Assembly (NCBI GenBank): GCA_013297755.1
Contig: JAAFIH010000009.1
Coordinates: 62,001-126,000, forward strand
From: Cytophagales bacterium
Lineage (GTDB): Bacteria; Bacteroidota; Bacteroidia; Cytophagales; UBA9547
Reading direction: 5' to 3'
DNA length: 64,000 bases
The notes beneath the pieces were generated by a model. That model did no database searches. It had not been told where the DNA came from and saw nothing but the letters and a program-made list of their open reading frames with translations. Shown one piece after another: positions 38,111-46,577 of the stretch (the first letter of the stretch is position 1; every line of letters begins with the position of its first letter). A program made the translations under genes and the position numbers.

Positions 38111-38507
38111 TCAACCCTCGTATTGACCTGTATATTTTAAAAAATCTGACAACTCTTGGGTCAGTTTTACTCCTTTTGCTACAAAGTCATAGTTGTTTTT
38201 TACAATCTTTCCTGTCTGTTTATGCCGCCAGGACCTCGTTCGTATATTCAAATAAACTGCCTTGCCCCTGATAGGAAAATCTTGAACCGTTTTACCATGT
38301 GTAAAACCTTTACTTTCATATTCAGCCAATGAAATAGTTGATGGTGGAATATTCTGTTCTTCTATGTGGATTAAATAATAAACAGTTCTAGTCTCAATCT
38401 CACATAATTGAGTGTAATCTACAATAGTGAAATATTCGAGAAATTCTGATGGAAATACTTCTTTTAGAAAATTGATGCTTGGTGCGATATGATATAATTT
38501 TAGACTA
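38111..38507 (-). CDS. ISAon1 family transposase N-terminal-region protein
   Basis: First gene of the IS. The open frame runs from inside the right inverted repeat to 38111, but no ATG is present; a TTG at 38329 would give only 72 residues. Conserved-looking sequence extends upstream of it (KLYHIAPSINFLKEVFPSEF, then CEIETRTVYYLIH), so translation probably starts near 38500 at a non-standard codon. The C-terminal part has RSWRHKQTGKIVKNNYDFVAKG, a zinc-less DNA-binding-like region seen in ISAon1 first genes. It likely supplies end recognition for the DDE subunit. Confidence 0.7.
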
Positions 38508-38557
38508 CAAATATACAGTTTCCCCCCAGTAATTACAATTGACCCGCTTTTTTGTAT

Positions 38558-39445
38558 CTAGATACTATGGATTATTTCTTTAGCTTCTATTATTTCTTTA
38601 AAAACCATTTCATAAAACTCTCTGCCTTGGTCGTCTACTATTTTTCTAAATTCTTTTATTTCGTTTACCAATTCGGGCATTCTATCCATATTAATAAAAA
38701 TATATTTTTTTCCCTCTATGGCGTTTTCTAGATATAATTTGGCATCTTCTACCGCAAATAGCAACTTGTCTTCGTACAAATGTTGCGGTATTTTCTCGGT
38801 ATTCATAATTATTTTTGCTTCACTCAAGGCTTGCTCAAAGGCCTCAGAATTAGCAAAACTATTATGAATCAACGTATACACTTCGTCTGTTTGGCTGTGC
38901 TCTACCATCAAATCATATATACTTTCGGCTCTCGATGGCTTAGATTTTATTTTAGAATATCGGTCATTTTTGTTTTCTAATGTGTAATATATTGGATTTT
39001 CAATTTCAGATAAATATGTAGGTATATTACTATCTTTTGAACTTTTATTTACTATTTTTTTGAGAATAAAAATGGCACAACAGCAATTTTCCCAGCTTTC
39101 GGATTGTAGTTCTACATGAGTGATTTCGGCCATTATTTCCATCATATTTGCATCCATAAGCCTTGCCAAAACTTCGTTTTTTTCGGCTGGTACAAATCCT
39201 ATTTTGAAATTTTGGTAATAAATAGCTATAGCAAAGTTGTCGTACTGATTGTAGGGTTCTCGTTTAAGCTCCAACAGGTCGGTAGATTTCATGAGGTGTA
39301 ATATTTTTTTGCCTTCGTTAAATTGAAATCCTCGAACAAAAAATTGTAATAAATATATTTTTTGATACTGAATTTGTAAGTTTTTTGGAATGGCCGCCAT
39401 TCCTACTAAACTTACTAGATTGGTCAGAAATAATTGCCTGTTCAT
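38558..39445 (-). CDS. HIRAN-domain protein, last gene of the cas operon
   Basis: 295 residues. A HIRAN domain spans residues ~30-115: FVRGFQFNEGKKIL, LLELKREPYNQYDNFAIAIY and KIGFVPAEKNEVLARLMD are the core strands. HIRAN domains bind DNA ends, notably 3' single-stranded ends in HLTF/Rad5. No helicase or nuclease motif follows; the C-terminal half is helical and acidic. The N-terminal 20 residues are weakly hydrophobic. It starts 33 bp after cas2 and ended, before the IS insertion, right at the operon terminator, so it looks like a true operon member. A role in handling DNA ends during spacer capture is inferred only. Confidence 0.8.
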   Translation of the reverse strand: MNRQLFLTNLVSLVGMAAIPKNLQIQYQKIYLLQFFVRGFQFNEGKKILHLMKSTDLLELKREPYNQYDNFAIAIYYQNFKIGFVPAEKNEVLARLMDANMMEIMAEITHVELQSESWENCCCAIFILKKIVNKSSKDSNIPTYLSEIENPIYYTLENKNDRYSKIKSKPSRAESIYDLMVEHSQTDEVYTLIHNSFANSEAFEQALSEAKIIMNTEKIPQHLYEDKLLFAVEDAKLYLENAIEGKKYIFINMDRMPELVNEIKEFRKIVDDQGREFYEMVFKEIIEAKEIIHSI

Positions 39446-39478
39446 CTTTTTTCTAAAATTTTATCAAATGTAGGTTTT

Positions 39479-39814
39479 CTAAAACAATTCCAACTGTTGT
39501 GGCATATTTTCACGGTGTTTTTTTTCTCTGCAATAAAATATTTTCATGTCGCCAAACTGCTTGTCGGTAATTTTTGTAATGACTACGTGCCCTTTTTCGG
39601 GTAGTAAATCTTGTACACGTTTGATGTGCACATCGGCATTTTCGCTACTAAAGCAATGTCGCATATACATGCTGTACTGAAACATCGTAAATCCATCTCT
39701 CATTATTTCTGTACGAAATTTTGTGGCTGCTTTTCGCTCCTTGGTTTCTACCACTGGCAAATCAAAATATACCATTACCCACATGATTCTATATTGGTTT
39801 AGTCGGTCCAACAT
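39479..39814 (-). CDS. cas2: CRISPR-associated endonuclease Cas2
   Basis: Cas2 of 111 residues, the structural partner of Cas1 in spacer integration. The beta-alpha-beta ferredoxin fold is seen in MWVMVYFDLPVVETKERKAATKFR (Asp of the first strand at YFDLP) and in GHVVITKITDKQFGDMKIFY. This subtype II length and the LDRLNQYR leader are typical of type II-C. It lies 56 bp after cas1 and 33 bp before the HIRAN gene, all on the minus strand. ATG is at 39814; a second ATG a few codons in is possible. Confidence 0.95.
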   Translation of the reverse strand: MLDRLNQYRIMWVMVYFDLPVVETKERKAATKFRTEIMRDGFTMFQYSMYMRHCFSSENADVHIKRVQDLLPEKGHVVITKITDKQFGDMKIFYCREKKHRENMPQQLELF

Positions 39815-39870
39815 GGCTTTAAATATTTGGTCTATTCAAAGTTAATGATAATGTGGATAACTACAAAACT

Positions 39871-40797
39871 TTATTGTATAAAATTTGGGTAAATTATTTT
39901 TCTATAATCGCCTTCAAAACATTTATAGACAGAAAATGTAGTTTTTTGCACTCCCACCATCAATGGACTTTTGGTGCCTTCTATTTCTATATCCAATGTA
40001 GGTATTTGCAAAAGTTGGGCTTTTATTTCTTTAGAAATTTCAACAGTTGTGGGATGTTTTGATATAATCTGCAAAACCAGTGCATCAACTATGGGTCTGT
40101 AGGGTTCCATAATATCATCGGCCAAGCAATAAGCGTTGTATTGATTGCGATGATGAATACCTAGAGTGGGCAAAAGCCCAGAACCTACCAAGCTGCGTGC
40201 CACTGTGGCCCGCAAAATGGCATAGCCATAGTTTAGAAAATTATTGGGATAAAAACCCTCTCGCTCACGCACAAAGTCTTGTATATTAGCATGATTAATA
40301 AAAATATTTTTCCAATAATAAGCTGCTGCTCGAGCCTCGTGGTTGTCGCTGTCTCCTGATTTTACATCGTCTTCCCAGCGTTTCATGTTGCCTGTTTCTA
40401 TGCCTTGCGATGCCAGCAAAAGGGCTTGGTTGTGTATTTTGGCTTTGATGGTTTGTTGCCACAGTTGTTTTTTGAGCGGTTCAGTGGCTTCTATTTGGGC
40501 TTTAAATCTGGCAGATTGCAACGTATGTCCATCCAAATTGAGCATCAAGCCTGTGGGGTGGTGGGTGGCGTTGCAAGTAATCAAAGCCACATTATTTGCT
40601 AATAATTTATCTATCAAACCATGTGAGATAGTAATTTGTTGATTATCCAAAATCACTATACCAATATCTTCGATAGGGATAGTATTCAACTCCCCAATCT
40701 CGTCCAGACCATTCGCATTTGGCAAATTAAATACCAGTTGCTCGTTTTTGGTTCGCAAATATACAGGGTTTGAAAATGAAAGTGTGCGTTTTAACAT
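39871..40797 (-). CDS. cas1: CRISPR-associated integrase Cas1
   Basis: Cas1 of 308 residues, subtype II form. With Cas2 it integrates new spacers at the leader end of the array. The N-terminal beta domain begins LKRTLSFSNPVYLRTKNEQL. The catalytic helical domain has NHEARAAAYYWKNIF with the metal-binding Glu, GIHHRNQYNAYCLADDIMEPYRP with the His and Asp, and the late KTTFSVYKCFEGDYRK region. Only 6 bp separate it from the ATPase gene upstream, so the two are co-transcribed. Confidence 0.97.
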   Translation of the reverse strand: MLKRTLSFSNPVYLRTKNEQLVFNLPNANGLDEIGELNTIPIEDIGIVILDNQQITISHGLIDKLLANNVALITCNATHHPTGLMLNLDGHTLQSARFKAQIEATEPLKKQLWQQTIKAKIHNQALLLASQGIETGNMKRWEDDVKSGDSDNHEARAAAYYWKNIFINHANIQDFVREREGFYPNNFLNYGYAILRATVARSLVGSGLLPTLGIHHRNQYNAYCLADDIMEPYRPIVDALVLQIISKHPTTVEISKEIKAQLLQIPTLDIEIEGTKSPLMVGVQKTTFSVYKCFEGDYRKIIYPNFIQ

Positions 40798-40803
40798 TTT
40801 TTC

Positions 40804-41940
40804 TTAGAATTTAATTTTAAGCCATCGCATCAAAAATTTATCATATACTTGATAAAATGGTTCGTCAATTCCTGTTTGATAATAAATCATCTCTTTTTCT
40901 AGCAGTGCATCTAGGCTTCTTTTTACAGCAGCTGGTGTGCCTAAATTATTTTTTGAAATAAAATTTTTTGACTGAGGCTGAAATACTTTTTCTTCTTTCG
41001 CAATCGCACACAGCAAATTCCATTGTGCCTGTGTGAGCAAATTTTTATACTGAAAATACACATTTTCGTTTAGTTTTAAAATTTCATGTGCTGTTTCGTG
41101 GGCAATCGCAAGCGTATTGTGGGTGTGGTTTTTGAAAAATAATTGCGAGCAAAAATATTGCGTATAAAACGTATGTAAGCCTGTCCAATCACAAATAAAA
41201 TCTAAACAGTCTGGCGTTATTTCTTTTTTGCAAGATGCAAATTTTTGGAGTATAAATTGCTTATAAATTTCAGCATCGATAAAGTCTAAATTTATGTTTG
41301 TACAACTCGCAAAAAAAGGTCTTTTAGCAGAATTGAATATTTCGTTCATCATTTTCTGGTTGCTTCCACAAAATATAAACGATGTGTTTTTAAGCGTTTG
41401 AATCGAAGTGCGTAGCAATGATTCAACATTTTTTTCTGGATATGACAATACTTGCTGAAACTCATCTATGGCAAATACTATTTTGATATTTTGGCTGTCT
41501 AAAAAACTTAAAATTTGCCCAATCGTGTTTTCTTTTTGGGCTTTTGTTTCCATCGTTAAACTCAGCGATGGCGTGCCAGTGAGTTCATCAAAAGATATAA
41601 CAGGTCTAAATAGTTGAAAAATATCTGTTATTTTTCTTCCAAAATGCTTCTTTTTAGGGAAATAATTGTATACTTCTGTAGCAATTTGGTTCGTAAAATC
41701 AGCTAAATTCTGGGTTGAAAGTATATCAATATAGATACAAACGATATCAGAATTGTCTTTATATTGATTAAAAACATGATGAATTAAGCCTGTTTTCCCA
41801 ATTCTTCTAACAGCAAAAAGAGCAATATGAGTGCCATTTTGAATGAAATTTGCCATTTGTTGGGTTTCTTCAATGCGGTCGCAAAAATAATCAGGACCGT
41901 TATATCCTGCGGATAAGAATGGATTCGATAGCTTTTTCAT
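40804..41940 (-). CDS. AAA ATPase (archaeal-ATPase type) inside the cas operon
   Basis: P-loop ATPase of 378 residues from the ATG at 41940. An earlier ATG at 42024 adds 28 residues that only translate a palindromic promoter region. Walker A is FAVRRIGKTGLI (residue ~50), Walker B VFAIDEFQQ, a sensor follows at SFIFCGSNQKMM, and the C-terminal winged helix ends DEPFYQVYDKFLMRWLK. This is the Arch_ATPase (PF01637)-like family common in Bacteroidota, with no agreed role. It sits between cas9 and cas1 with 6 bp to cas1, and has its own promoter-like sequence. It is not a known core component of type II-C. Confidence 0.85.
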   Translation of the reverse strand: MKKLSNPFLSAGYNGPDYFCDRIEETQQMANFIQNGTHIALFAVRRIGKTGLIHHVFNQYKDNSDIVCIYIDILSTQNLADFTNQIATEVYNYFPKKKHFGRKITDIFQLFRPVISFDELTGTPSLSLTMETKAQKENTIGQILSFLDSQNIKIVFAIDEFQQVLSYPEKNVESLLRTSIQTLKNTSFIFCGSNQKMMNEIFNSAKRPFFASCTNINLDFIDAEIYKQFILQKFASCKKEITPDCLDFICDWTGLHTFYTQYFCSQLFFKNHTHNTLAIAHETAHEILKLNENVYFQYKNLLTQAQWNLLCAIAKEEKVFQPQSKNFISKNNLGTPAAVKRSLDALLEKEMIYYQTGIDEPFYQVYDKFLMRWLKIKF

Positions 41941-41944
41941 ACCC

Positions 41945-41974
41945 CAAATATATACAACATTTTGTATGATACAA
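41945..41974 (-). promoter_or_regulatory. Promoter of the ATPase gene
   Basis: On the minus strand: TTG (41972-41974), 19 bp, TATATTTG (41945-41952), matching the Bacteroidota consensus TTG-N19-TAnnTTTG. The ATG at 41940 is only 4 bp beyond the -7 box, so the transcript would be almost leaderless. Confidence 0.6.
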
Positions 41975-41998
41975 AATGTATGATACAAAATGTTGTAT
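41952..41998. promoter_or_regulatory. Operator-like overlapping palindromes
   Basis: ACATTTTGTAT, G, ATACAAAATGT at 41957-41979 is a perfect 11+1+11 palindrome. A second half site ATACAAAATGTTGTAT at 41983-41998 pairs with 41952-41967. The motif ATACAAAATGT is thus repeated and lies across the promoter spacer, as a repressor site would. Confidence 0.6.
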
Positions 41999-42085
41999 GA
42001 AATTTCATTTTCACTTGCAACCATCTATAAAAATAGCAAATCGTAATGCTGTTTTCGTGGATGATTAGGCTTTGGAGATATTCAA

Positions 42086-45000
42086 TTATACTTTCCATTT
42101 TATTTCTCCATCTGGCATCATTTCAAAGTGTTTGTGTTCTATGGCAAAATTGAAGTTTCCTTTAGTTAATAAATACCTATGTTTGGGTTTATTAAAATCA
42201 ATTTTACTATATCCAAATGAGTAAATTTTATCTTCCAATTCTTTTCCTTTCTTTGAAATTTCATCGGCTGAACGTGCTTCTAAATGATATTCAAATGTCA
42301 TTTGTATACCTTTAAACTTTAAAATTCTATACAGCCTTTTATTTAAGGTAGTTTTATCTAACCCCTTTAATTCTTCTAATTTCTGTTCAAAGAAAATAAC
42401 TTTAGTTCCAGGCTTAAGTAAAGCATAAGGCTGGATAGTCTCACCTGCTTTATTCAATTTTGAGATAGAAATTTCTCCTTTCTCATTGAGTAGTTTATGA
42501 GAAACCAGATAAGCTGCATCCAATAAATTTATAATTTCGAATTCTCTTTCTTGTTTTCCTAAATAATCGTATTGATAAAAAGCACAAATAATATTTGCCC
42601 CTTTAGCAGTGTCTGCATAGTAGTATTTTTTGTATTCTTTTTCAGATTCAAAAACGTGTTTTCGAATCTGTAGAGGATTTTTCAAGTCTGTTTTTACCCT
42701 TACTTTATTTATTCTTATGACTTTTTCTTCGTTCATCCAAATGGGATTCTTAAAGGTTTCCTTGTTTAATCCGTATTTTTCTATATGGTCAAGTACTTTT
42801 TTGCGAACGACTGGGTCTATTATGTCTTCCAATGCTTTTTTATCTTTAAATCCTAAATCGCTGAACTCTAATTTTTTTCTAATAACGTAAACACGCTTTG
42901 CATTTTCCTCATATTCAAATTCGCCAGAATCATTTCGTAAAGGGTTTCCTTCTACATCTAATTTTGGCAAAATGATAGCCCCAAGCATTGATTCATTATG
43001 TAATTGCCCTCTTATGGTATCACCAGTAGCTACTTTTGGTATTTTTTTACCTTCATTATCTAATATAAATTGCCCTGATTTATCTGTGAGGTAGACTATC
43101 TTACCTCGTTTCCGCACATACTTCACAGTTTGAATTACGGCTTTGTCTCTAGTAGAATTTTGAATTAGTGTTTCATCATCCAATTTTAATAATTGACTTT
43201 GATGGAAATTTTTCCATGGTTTTTTATGGAATTTAATTTTTTGCTCTTGTGCCTCAAAATATTGTTTCAGAATGCTTTCTCTTTCAGCTGCCTTAGGAAT
43301 GAGGGTAAGCACAGCAGCATCTATGGTATGGTGGGTGTGTTTACTTCGGTTTTTTTCTTCATTTATCTCAAATATTTTCCTAAATATAGATGTTACCTCC
43401 CCCTTTTGAACATCTACACGCTTAAAAACTGACTTCATGTAATGAAACGCATACTTGGTAATAATTTGGGTATCAACCAAATTTGCATTTCTGAAACCCC
43501 CTTTAACTTCTGTCATTTGAAATCGGTAGAGTTTGTTTTTCCAATAATCCAATTCAAACCTAATTATGTGTTTTTCTTGAATGGCTAAATCCTTAGAGTC
43601 CTTTGACTGGGCAGATTTAGACTTTTTCTTAGCCAGTTCGTACCTAAATTTTAGTTTTTCTACTTTATCAATCCAAGGCGTAAGTCTGGCTTCTATTTCC
43701 GTATAGTTTTCCAGTTGGGTGGGTATTCTATTATTTTTCCTGGCATTAAAGGCAGTTTCGCAAAGTGTCTTATTTTCCATTGAATCGTCAAATGATTGAC
43801 TGGCTGGAATAGTGTGCTCAATTTGAAATTTCATCCCATCAAACACATCTGCGATACTTATCATTTCTCCTGTGTAGATGCTCATTTTGCCCTGTTCATT
43901 CCAAAGCCGTACTTTTTGAATGAGATCTTTATCGTTTTTATTATATCCATGTCTTTCTATTTCAACCTTGTATTCTTCGTTTTTCTTTTCATTAGCATTT
44001 TGCCATTTTTCGATAGCCACCCTCATATTTGCATCATTAAGGTCTCTAGCAAGTTCCACTACCACTCTATCATCTTCATCTATTTTTTCAGTTTCTATCA
44101 AATAATTCATCAATCTTTTGAGCTCATGCAATGTTCGCATTGCCATTGGATTCTTGAACGAACCTGTTTTGGGGCTTTGCAAATATTTTTTATGGTCTTC
44201 TTTATCGGGAAGAGAAGGTTGATAAATGTCGTTGTCTGATGGATGATATAGTTTTTCTATATCTTTATCCGTAATGTGGTCAAAATTATTTCTTAAAAAC
44301 TGAATGACCGCTTCATCCAATCGTGGAATGGGTAAAAATGTTTTAGCTTTTGTTCCCCGTGGATATTGCAAGAACTTCAGGTACAAATCCGAAACCGTTT
44401 TAGTTATGAAATCTTGTTTCTCTTTTGGAAATTCATTCCAAGATTTTTGTCCAAAATAGTCTAAAATTGAATCATTTATTTCTTTTTTGTCATTCGCATC
44501 CAATTGGTACGAATTGTCCCAACCAAATTGCTCTTCATTTGGCAATGCAAGAAATTTGCCAATCAAATTATTGACAATCTTTAAGGTGTCATTTATACTG
44601 TTTTGATATTTAAAGATATATGTAATCCCTTCTTGTATTACGGACTTATGCGTATTGTAAAATTCTACTCCTACAACTTTTGGCATATTTGCATATAGTA
44701 CTGCTTCTGTATATATAAAACCTTGAAGTAGGTACTCATTGATTTTTGTAATTGCATTTAAGCTCAGTTGTGCATATCCATCAGGTGTCTTTTTCCAAAG
44801 AATTACAAATTTATCAGCCATTTTGGGTTCTAACCCCAGTTTTTCAATTGCGAACAATTCAACTCTATCTTTATCATCAAAATTAAAAAGAACATGCCAA
44901 ATATCTTCAAGAGTGTATTTTCCTATTTTTTGCGTTTGCCAATTTTCTCCAAATATTTCATATAATCCTGCACAAATTGGACTTGCAGCAATGTTTTGAT

Positions 45001-46054
45001 GAGTTTTATAATTGAAATCGTATCCTCCATCCAGCAATTTGATAATCTCTTCAAAATCAAAAGAAGTATCTTTCTTTTTAAGAAATTTTTCTTTCCAAAT
45101 TTTCTCTTTCCATTCAGTTGGTATGGTTCGAAAATTATTTTTTTCTTCGCTTTTATATTTGTATTTGATGTTGTTAATCACGCTCCAAGCCCTAAAAACT
45201 TCAAATTGAGGGTGGCTAATAGGACAACGTGTTTTGTTTTTTTCTAAGGTACATTTACCTACCAAGCCTTTTTGTGAACGCAGTGGTCTTTGCCAAATAA
45301 TTGCTTTATGGATGTTTTTATAAAAATCAGAATCTTTTGATATGCCTTGAACCTCACAAATTAGATTTAATTCATGCTCTACTTGTTTGCGAAGTATATA
45401 CCTGTTTCTAATTCTATCAAATCTAGTATCTAATGTAGCCAATGCAGCTCCCAAACTTCCTTCAGTTTCTATTAAATTAGTAATTGCATCTGATCCAGGT
45501 CTGCCTTCTATTCCTTTAGAAATGGTTTCACTTTCATTTCCTTGCTCTTTTCTACCACTCAAAAAACCTCTTCTTTGAACCAAATGGTATAAAGCCCTAC
45601 CTATTTCTAAATTTGAGAGTTTTTCTCTAATAGCTTTAGCTCTCAATTGATACGGATTTTCATATTCACTTACCGAATCGTTGTTGAAATCTAGTTTCAA
45701 CCAATTGTGAAATAGAGTAGAAGTAGGATAAACACGTTTTCTAATTGCTTTATCATAATGATACCAAGCCTCAAAATCTTTTTTTGAAAGTGGACAAAAT
45801 TGACTTTCAGTTTCAATAAGTGTTTTTATGAGTTGCCATTTTTGGTATTTCTTTACTTGATAGTTTCTTCGTATGCCCCGATTTTTAGTTCGTTTAAAAA
45901 CCATTGGCTCTTCATTTCCAGAACTATCTTGTCCAACTCCCTTTTTGAAAATCAAAACACCATTATCAATAATCTGATTTTCTTCCAACTGAGGGTTTCT
46001 AATTGCCCAACCAATAGAATTTGTTCCTAAATCTAGTCCAATAATTTTGTTCAT
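42086..46054 (-). CDS. cas9: CRISPR-associated endonuclease Cas9, type II-C
   Basis: Cas9 of 1322 residues, the RNA-guided double-strand DNA nuclease. RuvC-I is at the N-terminus (IIGLDLGTNSIGWAI, Asp ~8), followed by the Arg-rich bridge helix (RTKNRGIRRNYQVKKYQKWQ). RuvC-II is at ~665 (VVVELARDLN), HNH at ~745 (IEHTIPASQSFDDSMENKTL) and RuvC-III at ~910 (THHTIDAAVLTL). All catalytic residues appear intact. No csn2 or cas4 is present, so the locus is type II-C, in the long Bacteroidota branch. It is divergent from tracrRNA candidate A. ATG at 46054. The guide pairing and PAM cannot be read from this sequence. Confidence 0.97.
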   Translation of the reverse strand: MNKIIGLDLGTNSIGWAIRNPQLEENQIIDNGVLIFKKGVGQDSSGNEEPMVFKRTKNRGIRRNYQVKKYQKWQLIKTLIETESQFCPLSKKDFEAWYHYDKAIRKRVYPTSTLFHNWLKLDFNNDSVSEYENPYQLRAKAIREKLSNLEIGRALYHLVQRRGFLSGRKEQGNESETISKGIEGRPGSDAITNLIETEGSLGAALATLDTRFDRIRNRYILRKQVEHELNLICEVQGISKDSDFYKNIHKAIIWQRPLRSQKGLVGKCTLEKNKTRCPISHPQFEVFRAWSVINNIKYKYKSEEKNNFRTIPTEWKEKIWKEKFLKKKDTSFDFEEIIKLLDGGYDFNYKTHQNIAASPICAGLYEIFGENWQTQKIGKYTLEDIWHVLFNFDDKDRVELFAIEKLGLEPKMADKFVILWKKTPDGYAQLSLNAITKINEYLLQGFIYTEAVLYANMPKVVGVEFYNTHKSVIQEGITYIFKYQNSINDTLKIVNNLIGKFLALPNEEQFGWDNSYQLDANDKKEINDSILDYFGQKSWNEFPKEKQDFITKTVSDLYLKFLQYPRGTKAKTFLPIPRLDEAVIQFLRNNFDHITDKDIEKLYHPSDNDIYQPSLPDKEDHKKYLQSPKTGSFKNPMAMRTLHELKRLMNYLIETEKIDEDDRVVVELARDLNDANMRVAIEKWQNANEKKNEEYKVEIERHGYNKNDKDLIQKVRLWNEQGKMSIYTGEMISIADVFDGMKFQIEHTIPASQSFDDSMENKTLCETAFNARKNNRIPTQLENYTEIEARLTPWIDKVEKLKFRYELAKKKSKSAQSKDSKDLAIQEKHIIRFELDYWKNKLYRFQMTEVKGGFRNANLVDTQIITKYAFHYMKSVFKRVDVQKGEVTSIFRKIFEINEEKNRSKHTHHTIDAAVLTLIPKAAERESILKQYFEAQEQKIKFHKKPWKNFHQSQLLKLDDETLIQNSTRDKAVIQTVKYVRKRGKIVYLTDKSGQFILDNEGKKIPKVATGDTIRGQLHNESMLGAIILPKLDVEGNPLRNDSGEFEYEENAKRVYVIRKKLEFSDLGFKDKKALEDIIDPVVRKKVLDHIEKYGLNKETFKNPIWMNEEKVIRINKVRVKTDLKNPLQIRKHVFESEKEYKKYYYADTAKGANIICAFYQYDYLGKQEREFEIINLLDAAYLVSHKLLNEKGEISISKLNKAGETIQPYALLKPGTKVIFFEQKLEELKGLDKTTLNKRLYRILKFKGIQMTFEYHLEARSADEISKKGKELEDKIYSFGYSKIDFNKPKHRYLLTKGNFNFAIEHKHFEMMPDGEIKWKV

Positions 46055-46077
46055 ATCATTTTATTTATTTATGTTTG
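46047..46077 (+). promoter_or_regulatory. Promoter of tracrRNA candidate A
   Basis: TTG (46047-46049), 20 bp, TATGTTTG (46070-46077), a full match to the Bacteroidota consensus. The -33 box lies within the first codons of cas9 on the other strand. Transcription would start near 46083, at the anti-repeat. Confidence 0.7.
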
Positions 46078-46082
46078 TATCA

Positions 46083-46167
46083 GTTTTGAAAGACTTATCA
46101 CAATAAGGCTATAAGCCGAAGATAATCTCATCCCTGCATCGTTTACGCTCTGTGGGGCTTTTTTTTT
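46083..46167 (+). ncRNA. tracrRNA candidate A
   Basis: The anti-repeat 46081-46104 pairs with repeat bases 1-8 (ATCACAAT with GTTGTGAT) and 12-23 (CAGTTTTGAAAG with CTTTCAAAATTG), leaving a 3x4 internal loop as in known crRNA:tracrRNA duplexes. A GGCT-ATA-AGCC hairpin follows (nexus-like), then a G/C-rich stem and a T-run at 46160-46167. A consensus promoter lies just upstream. It is placed beside cas9 in divergent orientation, the common place for tracrRNA. About 85 nt. Confidence 0.8.
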
Positions 46168-46259
46168 CAATATTAATTACTAATTTCTATTTTTCAAATA
46201 TCTTTTAAAGTATTTTAAATCATCTACATTTATAGCTTTTTAAAAATATTTTACCTAAA

Positions 46260-46535
46260 ATGCCCTTCGACCTCGACTACTCGCAGCTAAATTTATCCTC
46301 AGACCCTGATAAAATAACCCCTATTGAGATTAAAAGTGTTATTGATAATCCTAAATACAGGTTTTTTTGGTTAGATGGTTATTCTTTAAAAGATAACTAT
46401 AGTATTATTTGTGGTTATAGCAATAAAAAACGAATTTTATTGATTGCTTCTTGTATCTTAGATAATAAATGCGTAATTCTTCAAGTAAATGTGGCAGACG
46501 ATGAACAAATTGAAATGTATTATTGCAAATCTTAA
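46260..46535 (+). CDS. Small protein, BrnT-like toxin candidate
   Basis: 91 residues, not firmly recognised. The pattern PIEIKSVIDNPKYRFFWLDG, IICGYSNKKRILLIASCI, VNVADDEQIEMYY has the same order of short strands and spacing as BrnT/DUF4258-like ribonuclease toxins (binding strand, R-x-L-L-I strand, final A..EI..Y), but the key catalytic residues cannot be confirmed. It is followed 42 bp later by a 52-codon gene whose product has an antitoxin-like charged helix. Both lie between two tracrRNA candidates upstream of cas9. Confidence 0.5.
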   Translation: MPFDLDYSQLNLSSDPDKITPIEIKSVIDNPKYRFFWLDGYSLKDNYSIICGYSNKKRILLIASCILDNKCVILQVNVADDEQIEMYYCKS

Positions 46536-46553
46536 TTAATATTTTTATATTTG
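46523..46553 (+). promoter_or_regulatory. Promoter before the 52-residue gene
   Basis: TTG (46523-46525), 20 bp, TATATTTG (46546-46553), 24 bp before the ATG at 46578. It could also feed transcription into tracrRNA candidate B. Confidence 0.6.
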
Positions 46554-46577
46554 TAGTGATATAAATATAGGATTCCT

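Larger units (their letters stand above)
37110..38545 (-). mobile_element. ISAon1-type (ISL3-like) insertion sequence
   Basis: 1436 bp. Inverted ends of 35 bp with one mismatch (GGGTCAATTGTAATTACTGG at each end). Flanked by an 8-bp direct duplication GCTTTTTT (37102-37109 and 38546-38553); 8 bp is the usual ISL3 duplication. It holds two genes on the minus strand. The near-perfect ends and intact duplication suggest a recent insertion. Confidence 0.95.

Noticed and set aside
41941-42024. N-terminal extension of the ATPase from the upstream ATG
   Set aside because: The 28 extra residues only translate the palindromic promoter region; the Arch_ATPase-like domain fits a start at 41940.
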